A DNA stretch of 64,000 nt from Tenggerimyces flavus (lineage in GTDB: Bacteria > Actinomycetota > Actinomycetes > Propionibacteriales > Actinopolymorphaceae). The notes under the pieces are model-generated. The model was not told the DNA's origin. It ran no database searches and saw only the letters and a program-made list of their open reading frames with translations. Shown in pieces: positions 1 to 8,729 of this stretch. Location of the stretch: positions 2,356,001-2,420,000 of the forward strand of contig NZ_JAFBCM010000001.1 of the NCBI RefSeq assembly GCF_016907715.1. The letters are read 5' to 3'. The first letter of the stretch is position 1, and every line of letters starts with the position of its first letter. A program made the translations under genes and the position numbers.

Positions 1-205
1 GGTGGTCGAGGCCGCGTCGGGGCGGTGCTCTTGGGTTCGTGGACGAAAGGTCCGTCCGCGTGGCCGTTCGGTGTCTCGTCAATGCTCGCTTGACGGGGTG
101 CCGGCGGCCCGGCTTGACGGCCTGATGTGGACGAGTCGGGCGAGATGGCCCATCGCGGACGCGACCGGGAGGCCGTCTCGGACAGCCTCCCCTAGGCTCT
201 GAGTC

Positions 206-2746
206 GTGCGCCGACTCCTCCGGGTCACCGCGATCGTCGGTGGTGTGCTCGTGCTGCTGCTCGGCGTCGTGACGGCCGCCGGGGTTCTTGGCGTGCGCCG
301 GTCGTTCCCGGACGTCGAGGGCCGGGTGTCGATGTCAGGCCTCGCGACGCCCGTCGAGGTGCGGCGGGACGCGTACGGCATCCCGCAGATCTACGCCGAC
401 ACCGCGGAGGACCTGTTTCGCGCGCAGGGGTACGTGCACGCGCAGGACCGCTTCTACGAGATGGACTTCCGCCGGCACGTGACGAGCGGGCGGCTTTCGG
501 AGTGGTTCGGCGAGAGCCAGCTGAAGACCGACATCTTCCTGCGTACGCTCGGCTGGCGGCGGGTGGCGGAGCTCGAGTTCCCGAAGCTGCTGCCGACGAC
601 GCGGGCGTACCTGACCGCGTACGCCGAGGGCGTCAACACCTACCTCGGTGAACGCAGCGGCGGGCAGCTGTCGGTCGAGTACACCGGTGGGCTGCTCGGG
701 CCTGCGGCGAAGCCCGAGCCCTGGACGCCGGTCGACTCGCTCGCGTGGCTGAAGGCGATGGCCTGGGATCTGCGCGGCAACATGGAGAACGAGATCGACC
801 GGGTGATCGCCGCGACGAAGGTCTCGACGGATCGCGTAGCCACGCTCTATCCGGGCTACCCATTCAAGGACCACGCGCCGATCATGACCACGCCGGTGTC
901 GATGGCGCCGCCCACGCTGCAGGCGCCGGGGCGTGCGGCCCTGCCGCCAGGTACGGCGGAGGCGTTGGAGTCGTTGCGTTCGGTCGTCAGCGGGCTGCCC
1001 GCGCAGCTGGGGGCCGGCGACCGTGCGGGCTTCGGCTCGAACGCATGGGTCGTTTCGGGCCGGTTGACCACGACGGGCAAGCCGTTGCTCGCGAACGATC
1101 CGCACCTCGCGCCGGCGATGCCGTCGATCTGGTACCAGATGGGGCTGCACTGCCGGAAGAAGGTGGCGGTCTGCCCGTTCGACGTGGCCGGCTTCACGTT
1201 CTCCGGGGTGCCGGGGGTGATGATCGGGCACAACGACCGGGTCTCCTGGGGGTTCACGAACCTCGACCCGGACGTGACGGATCTGTTTGTCGAGCGGCTC
1301 AACGGCGACTCGTACTTGTATGACGACCAGTGGTTCCCGCTCGCGAGCCGGACCGAGGAGGTCCGGGTCAAGGGGCGCTCCGAGCCGGTGCGCATCACCG
1401 TCCGGGCGACGCGGCACGGGCCGCTGGTGTCGGACGCCGACGCGGAGCTGCGCCGGGTGTCGCAGGTCGCGCCCGCGTCGGGGCAGGATCCGATGTCCGA
1501 CGTGACGCCGGCCTTGGCTTTGCGGTGGACGGCATTGATCCCCGGCCGTACGGCGGACGCGATCTTCCTGCTGAACCAGGCGCGGAACTTCGCCGAGTTC
1601 CGGAAGGCGGCCGAAGCTTTCGAGGTGCCGTCGCAGAACCTGGTGTACGCGGACGTCGACGGGCACATCGGGTACCAGGCCCCGGGGCGCGTGCCGATCC
1701 GCCGCGGCGGCGACGGCGGCTGGCCGATGCCGGGCTGGACGTCGGCGTACGGGTGGATCGGGTGGATCCCGTACGACCGGATGCCATACGTGCTGGATCC
1801 GCCGAAGGGGTACATCGTCACGGCGAACCAGGCGGTGATCGAGTCGTCGTTCCCGTACAAGCTGGCGGACACCTGGTCGTACGGCTATCGGAGTGACCGG
1901 ATCGGCGATGTCATTGACTCGTTGACGAAATCCGGCGGCAAGGTGTCGCCGGACGCGATGGCGCAACTTCAACTTGACACCTCGAACGGTTTGGCGCCCG
2001 TGCTGGTGCCTTACCTGCTTCGCGTTCGCGTGTCGGCTTTCGCTGCCGAGGGTCAGACTCTGTTGCGTGGTTGGGACTTCTCGCAGCCCCCGGACTCGGC
2101 GGCGGCGGCGTACTTCAATGCGGTATGGAAGAACCTGCTCGCGGCGACGTTCCACGACGAGCTCCCCGAGTCGACCTGGCCGGGCGGGCGCGACCGGTGG
2201 TGGGAGGTCGTGCGGGGGATGCTGGACGACCCGACGAACCCCTGGTGGGACGACGTGTCGACCCGCGGCGTGCGCGAGGACCGCGACGCGATCCTGGTGC
2301 GGGCCTTGTCGGACGCGCGCGACGAGCTGACCCGCCTGATGGCGAAGTCGCCCGAGCGGTGGCGGTGGGGGAAGCTGCACCAGCTGTCGTTGACGAACCA
2401 GTCGTTCGGCTCGAGTGGGATCTCCCCGTTGGAGGCCCTGTTCAACCGTGGCCCGTACGAGCTCGGCGGCGGCTCCGACGCGGTCCTGGCCTCCGGCTGG
2501 GCGGCGAACAAGCCGGGCCTGCTTGGCTACGAGGTGGCCTCGGTGCCGTCGATGCGGATGGTGGTCGACCTGGCCAACCTGGACCAGTCGCGCTGGATCA
2601 ACCTCACCGGAGCGTCGGGGCATCCGATGTCGCCGAACTACAACGACCAAGCCCCGTTGTGGGTTGCGGGCCGGACGATCCAGTGGCCGTTCACGGAGAA
2701 GGCCGTCCGAGAAACCGCCCACTCCACCCTGGTCCTGGCGCCCTAG
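206..2746 (+). CDS. Penicillin acylase family Ntn-hydrolase
   Basis: Ntn-hydrolase of the penicillin/acyl-homoserine-lactone acylase family, which cleaves amide bonds after the precursor cuts itself into alpha and beta chains. The 846 residues match the usual family length. One hydrophobic segment (about residues 8-29) suggests membrane anchoring or export; there is no lipobox. The alpha part has the family block around QGYVHAQDRFYEMD (74-87). The cleavage site and nucleophile are seen in GFGSNAWVVSG, with Ser278 after the Gly-Ser scissile bond, and the beta chain runs to the end. The GTG start is preferred because TAGGCT at 193-198 lies 7 nt upstream, as in a leaderless transcript. Its stop overlaps the stop of the convergent kinase by 4 bp. 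The natural substrate (beta-lactam, AHL or other acyl amide) cannot be read from sequence. Confidence 0.92.
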   Translation: MRRLLRVTAIVGGVLVLLLGVVTAAGVLGVRRSFPDVEGRVSMSGLATPVEVRRDAYGIPQIYADTAEDLFRAQGYVHAQDRFYEMDFRRHVTSGRLSEWFGESQLKTDIFLRTLGWRRVAELEFPKLLPTTRAYLTAYAEGVNTYLGERSGGQLSVEYTGGLLGPAAKPEPWTPVDSLAWLKAMAWDLRGNMENEIDRVIAATKVSTDRVATLYPGYPFKDHAPIMTTPVSMAPPTLQAPGRAALPPGTAEALESLRSVVSGLPAQLGAGDRAGFGSNAWVVSGRLTTTGKPLLANDPHLAPAMPSIWYQMGLHCRKKVAVCPFDVAGFTFSGVPGVMIGHNDRVSWGFTNLDPDVTDLFVERLNGDSYLYDDQWFPLASRTEEVRVKGRSEPVRITVRATRHGPLVSDADAELRRVSQVAPASGQDPMSDVTPALALRWTALIPGRTADAIFLLNQARNFAEFRKAAEAFEVPSQNLVYADVDGHIGYQAPGRVPIRRGGDGGWPMPGWTSAYGWIGWIPYDRMPYVLDPPKGYIVTANQAVIESSFPYKLADTWSYGYRSDRIGDVIDSLTKSGGKVSPDAMAQLQLDTSNGLAPVLVPYLLRVRVSAFAAEGQTLLRGWDFSQPPDSAAAAYFNAVWKNLLAATFHDELPESTWPGGRDRWWEVVRGMLDDPTNPWWDDVSTRGVREDRDAILVRALSDARDELTRLMAKSPERWRWGKLHQLSLTNQSFGSSGISPLEALFNRGPYELGGGSDAVLASGWAANKPGLLGYEVASVPSMRMVVDLANLDQSRWINLTGASGHPMSPNYNDQAPLWVAGRTIQWPFTEKAVRETAHSTLVLAP

Positions 2747-3303
2747 GCCTGGCGCTCGGCGAGGTAGGCGAGGGCCTTCTCGACCGTGGTCTCCAGCGGC
2801 TCGGTGGTGTCGAGCTGGAGCCAGGGCGTGGGCGGGTAGATCGTCGCCCAGATCGTGTCGTCCCCGCCCTGGATGCGTCGGACCAGCTCGCTGTCCCGCG
2901 GCGCGTCTGCCGAGGTCGCGGTGAGGTCGACGACCTGGCTTCGCCTGCGGGGTCGGGATCGCAGTCGGCGGTCCAGCTCGTTGCGGTCGGACGTGACGCA
3001 CTCGACGAAGCCGTACGCCGCGCCCTTGCGTTCGGCCAGCGCCATGGTCTGCGTCACGATGTTCTCGAATCGGCACGGGCTGTCGCAGATCACGTGGAAG
3101 CCCTGGCCCAGCAGCGACTCGGCCACCGCCCAGACGCCTTCGTACGCGAGCCGGCCGGCGACGTTCCACTCCACGCCGACGTCGAGCGCGGTGGACTTCA
3201 GTACGTCGAGATCGAGCACGACCGCGCCAGTCGCTTTCGCCACGCCGGCCGCGACCGAGCTCTTCCCCGCGCCGCTCCGGCCGGCCATCTGCAGGAGGAA
3301 CAC
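2743..3303 (-). CDS. AAA/P-loop kinase-like ATP-binding protein
   Basis: Small P-loop NTPase of 186 residues. The Walker A motif GRSGAGKSS sits at residues 8-16, directly after the first beta strand, and an LDLDVLKS segment and arginine-rich lid region follow (RRLRSRPRRR, about 114-123). This is the layout of shikimate/gluconate-kinase-like proteins that phosphorylate small molecules, but no substrate motif is recognisable. The GTG start follows the TGA of the upstream MazG-like gene with no gap, so the two are co-transcribed and translationally coupled. Its 3' end overlaps the penicillin acylase gene by 4 bp. Confidence 0.8.
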   Translation of the reverse strand: MFLLQMAGRSGAGKSSVAAGVAKATGAVVLDLDVLKSTALDVGVEWNVAGRLAYEGVWAVAESLLGQGFHVICDSPCRFENIVTQTMALAERKGAAYGFVECVTSDRNELDRRLRSRPRRRSQVVDLTATSADAPRDSELVRRIQGGDDTIWATIYPPTPWLQLDTTEPLETTVEKALAYLAERQA

Positions 3304-3693
3304 TCAGCCACCCCATCCCTGCGCGCGCAGGACGCCCTCGACGTCCGGCGGCTGGTAGTGCTCGCCCTTCCGCACCTTCCCATCCGCGCGCCGATCCGCC
3401 TCGCCGTCCGGCGCGAGCTTGCTGAGATTCGCCCGGTGCACCTCGGCGATCACCGCATCCAGGTCTATCCCGTACGTCAGCGCGGTGCCGTACGCGACGT
3501 AGACGACATCGGCCAGCTCGTGCGCCACCTCCACCGCCGAGCCGCGCGCGGCCGCCTCCCCGACCTCGGCCACCTCCTCCGTCAGCAACCGCTGTCGCAG
3601 CTCCGCCAACTCCGCCGACGGCAGTGTGGGGCGCGAGGCGATGGTCAGGCCGAATCGTTCGTGGAACGAGCGCACCAGCTCAGCAGGACTCAC
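3304..3693 (-). CDS. MazG-like NTP pyrophosphohydrolase
   Basis: Single-domain all-alpha NTP pyrophosphohydrolase (MazG/HisE fold), 129 residues. The Mg2+-binding helices are visible as LLTEEVAEVGEAA (about 36-48) and ELADVVYVAYG (about 58-68), giving the E-x-x-E...E-x-x-D pattern of the family. Enzymes of this size hydrolyse non-canonical or surplus nucleoside triphosphates to monophosphates, a house-cleaning role. It is the first gene of a two-gene operon with the P-loop kinase. It lies 29 bp downstream of the folate cyclo-ligase on the same strand, so all three may share a transcript. The substrate is unknown. Confidence 0.82.
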   Translation of the reverse strand: MSPAELVRSFHERFGLTIASRPTLPSAELAELRQRLLTEEVAEVGEAAARGSAVEVAHELADVVYVAYGTALTYGIDLDAVIAEVHRANLSKLAPDGEADRRADGKVRKGEHYQPPDVEGVLRAQGWGG

Positions 3694-3722
3694 CCACCGC
3701 AGGGTACGGAAGCGCCGACCGA

Positions 3723-4319
3723 TCAGAGCGGGAAGCGGACCAGCCCGGAGGGCGTTGCCGCGGCGTCGACGCGGCGGTCGTGGGGTTCGTTGGGCAACAC
3801 GTCGTCCAGCAGTTCGCCGTCGTGCAGCACGATGCAGCTGAAGGCGTCCCGCGCGATCCGGGACAGCACCCGGTCGTACGAGCCACCGCCCCGCCCCAGG
3901 CGCATGCCCGTTCGGTCGGCGGCCAGGCCCGGCACCAGCACCGCGTCGGCCGTCGCCACCGCGTCGACGCCCAGCCGGCGCCCCACCGGCTCGAGCAGAC
4001 CTAGCGGCGCCGAGGCCAGTGAGTCCGGACCTTCGTACACGCCCCAGTCCACGTCCGCGTCACGCCGCAGCACCGGCAGCAGTACGCGTACGCCGCGGCA
4101 GGCGAGGGACTCCAGCAACGGTCCAGTGCCCGGCTCGGTTCCCACGCCCACGTACACCGCGACCACGGCAGAACGGTGCACCTCCGCCACGCTGAGCAGC
4201 ACAGCACGCAGCGCAACCGCCGCGTCCCGCAGATCGAGCGGTCGCAGCTTGCTCCGTTTCGCCGCAGCACGACGGCGGAGACGATCCTTGTCCACGCGCA
4301 CGTCCGGCAAGCCCCGCAT
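3723..4319 (-). CDS. 5-formyltetrahydrofolate cyclo-ligase
   Basis: Converts 5-formyl-THF to 5,10-methenyl-THF using ATP, recycling folate in the cytoplasm. It has 198 residues, the usual length. The diagnostic family motif GMRLGRGGGSYDR is present near residues 137-149, and basic residues near the N-terminus (DKDRLRRRAAAKR) fit the nucleotide/folate-binding start of the family. The gene is divergent from galU, the arrangement also found in mycobacteria (Rv0992c/Rv0993). A purine-rich GGAAAGA sits about 8 nt before the ATG. Confidence 0.92.
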   Translation of the reverse strand: MRGLPDVRVDKDRLRRRAAAKRSKLRPLDLRDAAVALRAVLLSVAEVHRSAVVAVYVGVGTEPGTGPLLESLACRGVRVLLPVLRRDADVDWGVYEGPDSLASAPLGLLEPVGRRLGVDAVATADAVLVPGLAADRTGMRLGRGGGSYDRVLSRIARDAFSCIVLHDGELLDDVLPNEPHDRRVDAAATPSGLVRFPL

Positions 4320-4677
4320 GCTTCGTTATCTTTCCGCGACTTGCGGGTTAACGGGAGGCTTTCGGCTCAACCCGATTCCCCGAGCTGACACAGCGTGGCC
4401 AGAAGGTAGCGTGAGATCTGACCCACGGTGACAAACGCCCGAAATGTTCGGCGACTCTCTGTAGGCAAATTTTCCGGATGCCGGTTTTGGCCGCCTCGTC
4501 GCCGCCCCACCAGCAGGTTCACAGACGGCGCTCAGGAGCAGGTAACACGCAGCGCTAGCCTCGATGGTCGCAGCCCCGGCTCGCTCAGTTTCGCGGTACG
4601 CCACCGTCTGCCGCGCGGCTTGACGGCGCTCGGACGTGGCTTCTTCGACGAGCCGGGCTGCGACTAGGGTTCGGCCC
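4320..4677. other. Divergent spacer between cyclo-ligase and galU
   Basis: A 358-bp region between two divergent genes. I see no convincing coding sequence: a 79-codon GTG frame at 4428-4667 has no homology I recognise and ends inside the galU promoter. The region should hold both promoters. TAGGGT at 4665-4670, 7 nt before the galU ATG, is the best -10 candidate. No riboswitch or clear palindrome was recognised. Confidence 0.5.
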
Positions 4678-5673
4678 ATGGCTGACCTCGGCTCCTCCAG
4701 CGCAGTCGGTACATCGCCCGACCCCGCAATCGCGACTGTAACGGACATAGAACCCGAAACGGACATAGCACCCGTGACTGACGTACGAGCGGTTCGCAAA
4801 GCCGTCATCCCCGCGGCCGGCCTCGGCACCCGGTTCCTCCCGGCGACCAAGGCGACGCCGAAGGAGATGCTTCCCGTCGTCGACAAGCCGGCTATCCAGT
4901 ACGTCGTCGAGGAGGCGGTCGCCGCCGGCCTCACCGACGTGCTCATGGTCACCGGCCGCGGCAAGCGCCCGCTCGAGGACCACTTCGACCGCGCGTACGA
5001 GCTCGAAGAGGCCCTCCGCGAGAAGGGCGACACCGAGAAGCTCGCCGAGGTCCAGCACTCCAGCGAGCTCGCCGACGTCCACTACGTCCGCCAGGGCGCA
5101 CCGAAGGGCCTCGGCCACGCCGTCCTCGTCGCCGCGCCGCACGTCGGCAGCGAGCCGTTCGCCGTCCTGCTCGGCGACGACTTGATCGACGAGCGCGATC
5201 CCCTTCTGCCGTTGATGATCGACGTACAGCGCCGCCGCGGGGGCAGCGTGATCGCGCTGATCGAGGTCGACCCGACGCAGGTCCATCTGTACGGCTGCGC
5301 CGCCGTCGAGCCCACCGACGAGGACGGCGTCGTACGCATCACCGACCTGGTCGAGAAGCCCGACGCCGAGGACGCGCCGAGCAACCTCGCGATCATTGGC
5401 CGGTACGTCCTCGCGCCCGAGGTCTTCGAGGTCCTGCAGAAGACCGAGCCCGGCCGCGGCGGCGAGATCCAGCTGACTGACGCGCTGCGCGTGCTCGCCA
5501 CCCGCGAGGACGCCGGCGGCCCCGTTCACGGCGTGCTGTTCCGCGGCCGCCGGTACGACACCGGCGACAAGGCCGACTACCTGCGCGCGATCGTCCGCCT
5601 CGCCGCCGACCGCGAGGACCTCGGCCCGGAGTTCGTCGCCTGGCTTCGGGAGTTCGTCAAGGAACGCCCCTAG
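4678..5673 (+). CDS. galU: UTP--glucose-1-phosphate uridylyltransferase
   Basis: Makes UDP-glucose from UTP and glucose-1-phosphate for polysaccharide and glycolipid synthesis. The protein has 331 residues from this ATG. The nucleotidyltransferase signature KAVIPAAGLGTRFLPATKATPKEML begins about residue 42 (shown here across several motif pieces: PAAGLGTRFLP and KATPKEML), and VDKPAIQYVVEEA, GDDLIDE and VEKP follow, as in GalU. The ATG at 4678 is preferred because TAGGGT (4665-4670) lies 7 nt upstream. A GTG at 4774 would remove an odd 32-residue acidic/threonine-rich N-terminal tail and is a possible alternative. The following glp gene is 132 bp away with its own -10 candidate. Confidence 0.95.
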   Translation: MADLGSSSAVGTSPDPAIATVTDIEPETDIAPVTDVRAVRKAVIPAAGLGTRFLPATKATPKEMLPVVDKPAIQYVVEEAVAAGLTDVLMVTGRGKRPLEDHFDRAYELEEALREKGDTEKLAEVQHSSELADVHYVRQGAPKGLGHAVLVAAPHVGSEPFAVLLGDDLIDERDPLLPLMIDVQRRRGGSVIALIEVDPTQVHLYGCAAVEPTDEDGVVRITDLVEKPDAEDAPSNLAIIGRYVLAPEVFEVLQKTEPGRGGEIQLTDALRVLATREDAGGPVHGVLFRGRRYDTGDKADYLRAIVRLAADREDLGPEFVAWLREFVKERP

Positions 5674-5805
5674 TCGCAAGAGAGTCGGCGGCGGCGGTGC
5701 CCTCCGTCGAGATGGCACCGACTGGTGCCGCCGACCGGTGCGACTCACGGCAATGCAGCGGCTCGGCTCCATGATCACGACCGCGCCCCGGCATACGCTG
5801 GGCGC

Positions 5806-7026
5806 ATGAAGAGCGTCGACGAACACCTGGCAGTCATCCTCGACACGATCGAGGAGCTGCCGCCGTTCGCGCAGCAGATCCTGGACGCCCACGGCTGCGC
5901 GCTCTGCGAGGACGTCGTCGCCACGTTCGACCTGCCGCAGTTCGACAACTCGGCGATGGACGGGTACGCGGTCCGCGCCGAGGACGTCGTCGGCGCCACC
6001 GAGGACGACCCGATCGTGCTGCCCGTCGTCGGCGACGTCGCCGCGGGCATCGAGAAGGTGCTCGCGGTCGCCCCCGGGCTCGCGCTGCGCATCATGACCG
6101 GCGCGCCGATCCCGCACGGCGCCGACACCGTCGTACCCGTCGAGTGGACCGACGGCGGCGTCGCGAAGGTCGCGGTCTACCACGGCGCCGAGGCCGGCCG
6201 GTTCATCCGCCGCCGCGGCGAGGACGTCGTGGTCGGGCAGCATCTCGCCGGCCCGGGCACGGTGATCGACGCGAAGCAGATCGCGGTGCTCACCGCCTCC
6301 GGTCGCGATCGGGTGCGCGTACGTCCGAAGCCGCGCGTCGTCGTCCTGTCGACCGGCTCGGAGCTCCGCGAGCCCGGGCAGTCGCTCGGCCAGGGGCAGA
6401 TCTACGACTCCAACAGCTACACGCTCGCCGCCGCGGTCAAGGAGACCGGCGCGATCGTCTACCGCGTCGGCGTCGTACCCGACGACAGTCGCAAGTTCAT
6501 GGACGTGCTCGAGGACCAGCTCGTCCGCGCCGACCTTGTCGTGACCAGCGGCGGGGTGAGCATGGGTGCGTACGACATCGTCAAGCAGGTGCTCGGCCAG
6601 CTCGGCACGGTCGAGTTCACGACGGTCGCGATGCAGCCCGGCATGCCGCAGGGCTTCGGCGTGGTGGGCGAGGACCGTACGCCGATCTTCACGCTGCCGG
6701 GCAACCCGGTGGGCGCGTACGTGTCGTTCCAGCTCTTCGTCAAGCCAGCCTTGCGCAAGATGCTCGGGCTCACGCCGTACGTGACGCCGATGGTTTCGGC
6801 AACAGCCGTTCAGGGCTGGCGGTCGTCGCCGGACAAGCGGCAGTTCACCCGCGTGGAGTACTCGATCGGCTCGGACGGCGCCGGCCGCGTGACGCCGGTC
6901 AGCGGGCCGGGCTCGCACCTCGTCGGCGGGCTGTCGCGCGCGAACGCGTTGGCGGTCGTACCCGAGGACACGACCGAGGTCTCGCCCGGTGACACGGTCG
7001 ACGTGATGCTGCTCGACGCGCGATGA
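5806..7026 (+). CDS. glp: Gephyrin-like molybdotransferase (Glp/MoeA)
   Basis: MoeA/gephyrin-E family protein of 406 residues. MoeA enzymes insert molybdate into adenylated molybdopterin. In Corynebacterium the orthologue in this context (Glp) also acts in the divisome with the membrane receptor GlpR. Typical motifs are seen: FDNSAMDGYAVRAED, TGAPIPHGADTVVPVE, STGSEL, TSGGVSMGAYD and LPGNPVGAYVSF. ATG 5806 is favoured over an upstream in-frame start at 5725, because TACGCT (5794-5799) is 6 nt before it and the upstream 27 residues are not family-like. The stop overlaps the moaC ATG (ATGA). The moaC and mogA neighbours suggest a cofactor role, while sepX four genes on suggests the division role; both may be true. 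Confidence 0.9.
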   Translation: MKSVDEHLAVILDTIEELPPFAQQILDAHGCALCEDVVATFDLPQFDNSAMDGYAVRAEDVVGATEDDPIVLPVVGDVAAGIEKVLAVAPGLALRIMTGAPIPHGADTVVPVEWTDGGVAKVAVYHGAEAGRFIRRRGEDVVVGQHLAGPGTVIDAKQIAVLTASGRDRVRVRPKPRVVVLSTGSELREPGQSLGQGQIYDSNSYTLAAAVKETGAIVYRVGVVPDDSRKFMDVLEDQLVRADLVVTSGGVSMGAYDIVKQVLGQLGTVEFTTVAMQPGMPQGFGVVGEDRTPIFTLPGNPVGAYVSFQLFVKPALRKMLGLTPYVTPMVSATAVQGWRSSPDKRQFTRVEYSIGSDGAGRVTPVSGPGSHLVGGLSRANALAVVPEDTTEVSPGDTVDVMLLDAR

Positions 7027-7499
7027 CTGACAACCCACGGTTGACGCACGTCGACGAGTCGGGTGCGGCTCGAATGGTTGACGTGTCATCCAAGCCAGTG
7101 ACCGCTCGCACGGCCCGGGCGTCCGGACGGGTGCTGGTCTCGGCCGAGGTGGTCGCGTTGCTCCGCGGCGCGGGCGTACCGAAGGGCGACGCGCTCGCGG
7201 TGGCCCGGATCGCCGGGATCATGGGCGCGAAACGTACGCCCGACCTCGTACCTCTTTGCCACCCGATCGCGTTGAGTGGGGTAGAGGTGGACCTCGCGGT
7301 GGCGGACGACGCGGTGGAGATCGTGGCGACCGTACGGACGACCGACCGGACCGGCGTCGAGATGGAGGCGCTGACCGCCGTGTCGGTCGCTGGGCTCGCC
7401 GTGATCGACATGGTCAAGGCGGTCGACCCGGCGGCGACGATCACGCAGGTCCGGGTGGAGGAGAAGACCGGAGGCAAGACAGGGACATGGCGACGGTGA
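7023..7499 (+). CDS. moaC: Cyclic pyranopterin monophosphate synthase
   Basis: Second step of molybdenum-cofactor synthesis, converting the MoaA product into cPMP. It has 158 residues, the normal length. Family motifs are visible: LTHVDESGAARMVDVSSK at the N-terminus, LCHPIALSGVEVDL with the conserved His, MEALTAVSVAGLAVIDMVKA with the catalytic Asp-Met-x-Lys, and a GGKTGTW-like C-terminus. It overlaps glp by 4 bp and mogA by 13 bp, so the genes are translationally coupled. No moaA is present in this window; it would have to be elsewhere if the pathway is complete. Confidence 0.95.
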   Translation: MTDNPRLTHVDESGAARMVDVSSKPVTARTARASGRVLVSAEVVALLRGAGVPKGDALAVARIAGIMGAKRTPDLVPLCHPIALSGVEVDLAVADDAVEIVATVRTTDRTGVEMEALTAVSVAGLAVIDMVKAVDPAATITQVRVEEKTGGKTGTWRR

Positions 7500-7972
7500 T
7501 GCGGGCGCTGGTGATCACCGTGTCCAACCGTGCCTCCGCCGGCGTCTACGCCGACCGCGCCGGCCCGGTGCTGGTCGACGGGCTGGTCGGGTTGGGGTTC
7601 GAGGTCGACGGTCCGAAGGTGATCCCGGACGGCACTCCGGTCGAAGGGGCGCTGCGGGACGCGGTGGCGAGCGCGTACGACGTGGTGCTCACCACCGGCG
7701 GAACGGGGCTCAGCCCGACCGACGAGACGCCGGAGCTCACTCGGCGGGTCATTGATCGGGAGGTTCCTGGTCTCGCGGAGGCAATTCGGGCGTACGGTAT
7801 CGCCCACGGTGTCGGGACCGCGGCACTGTCGCGTGGCCTCGCGGGGCTGGCGGGTAGGACACTGGTGGTGAACCTGCCCGGCTCGCCAGGCGGCGCGAAG
7901 GACGGCATTGCCGTTCTGGCCCCGGTGTTGGTGCACGCGGTCGAGCAGGTGCGTGGCGGCGACCACTCGTAA
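7487..7972 (+). CDS. mogA: MogA/MoaB family molybdopterin adenylyltransferase
   Basis: Adenylates molybdopterin before molybdate insertion by MoeA. The protein has 161 residues. The MPT-binding motif TTGGTGLSPTDETPE is intact, and VVNLPGSPGGAKDG closes the active site. The ATG at 7487 overlaps moaC by 13 nt, with a GGAGG about 12 nt upstream. GTG 7496 or ATG 7499 (MRALVITVSNRASAG) would be equally good starts. The gene is in an operon with glp and moaC. Confidence 0.93.
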   Translation: MATVMRALVITVSNRASAGVYADRAGPVLVDGLVGLGFEVDGPKVIPDGTPVEGALRDAVASAYDVVLTTGGTGLSPTDETPELTRRVIDREVPGLAEAIRAYGIAHGVGTAALSRGLAGLAGRTLVVNLPGSPGGAKDGIAVLAPVLVHAVEQVRGGDHS

Positions 7973-7976
7973 TGGC

Positions 7977-8624
7977 GTGAAGGAGGCGGCCCTGAGCAAG
8001 GGGTGGCCGGTGAAGTTGGCGGAAGGACCCGTCGGCCTGCGTCCGATCCGGGTCCGGGACGGGCGTGCCTGGCGCGAGGTGCGGTCGCGGAACCTGGCCT
8101 GGCTACGGCCATGGGAGGCGACGCCGCCGTTGGGCAGCGACCCGAGGCCGCGAACGTTCGCCTCGATGGTGCGGATGCTGCGGCGGCAGGCGACCGCGGG
8201 GATGTGCATGCCGTTCGTGATCACCTACGACGACCGCCTGGTCGGGCAGCTGACGGTGAACGGGATCACGACGGGCTCGGCGCGGTGGGCGCACGTCGGG
8301 TACTGGATCGACCAGGCGTACGCGGGGCGCGGCATCACGCCGACCGCGGTGGCGCTGGCGACCGACCACTGCTTCTTCGGGGCTGAGCTGCACCGGATCG
8401 AGATCAACATCCGGCCGGAGAACGTCGCGTCGCTGCGCGTGGTGGAGAAGCTCGGCTTCCGCCCGGAGGGGCTGCGACCGCGATACCTGCACATCGACGG
8501 GGCGTGGCGTGATCACCTGTCTTTCGCCTTGACAGCCGAGGAAGTGCCGGACGGATTGGTCGCCCGCTGGTTGCGTTCTCGAGCGGCGGGGGAGCCTCGT
8601 CAGGGATCGCCAGCGTCGTCGTAG
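7977..8624 (+). CDS. RimJ/RimL-type GNAT acetyltransferase
   Basis: GNAT-fold acetyltransferase resembling RimJ, which acetylates N-terminal amino groups of ribosomal or other proteins using acetyl-CoA. The body spans VGLRPIRVRDGRAWREVRSRN to VVEKLGFRPEGLRPRYLHIDG; RGITPTAVALA is the CoA-loop region. Orthologues occupy this position between glp and sepX in mycobacteria (Rv0995). The start is uncertain. GTG 7977 gives 215 residues, but an AGGAGG at 7981-7986 lies 5 nt before an in-frame CTG at 7992 that would begin at SKGWPVKLAEG, where family members commonly begin. A rare CTG start is therefore plausible. Confidence 0.88.
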   Translation: MKEAALSKGWPVKLAEGPVGLRPIRVRDGRAWREVRSRNLAWLRPWEATPPLGSDPRPRTFASMVRMLRRQATAGMCMPFVITYDDRLVGQLTVNGITTGSARWAHVGYWIDQAYAGRGITPTAVALATDHCFFGAELHRIEINIRPENVASLRVVEKLGFRPEGLRPRYLHIDGAWRDHLSFALTAEEVPDGLVARWLRSRAAGEPRQGSPASS

Positions 8625-8729
8625 GGTGTCGCTTGGCTGTCACTTCAGCCCCATGAGTAACATGCCGCCCACGCGACACACCGGATCATTTGCGCCACGA
8701 TGATCCGTTGCTTGCGTACCTTCGTATCT

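Noticed and set aside
2-202. Short plus-strand frame at the left edge
   Set aside because: Low-complexity arginine/serine composition, no ribosome-binding site or family resemblance, and it runs into the penicillin acylase promoter.
335-3316. A 993-codon minus-strand frame over the penicillin acylase gene
   Set aside because: Arginine- and proline-rich shadow frame caused by high GC; the plus strand encodes a clear penicillin acylase and the P-loop kinase is read in another frame.
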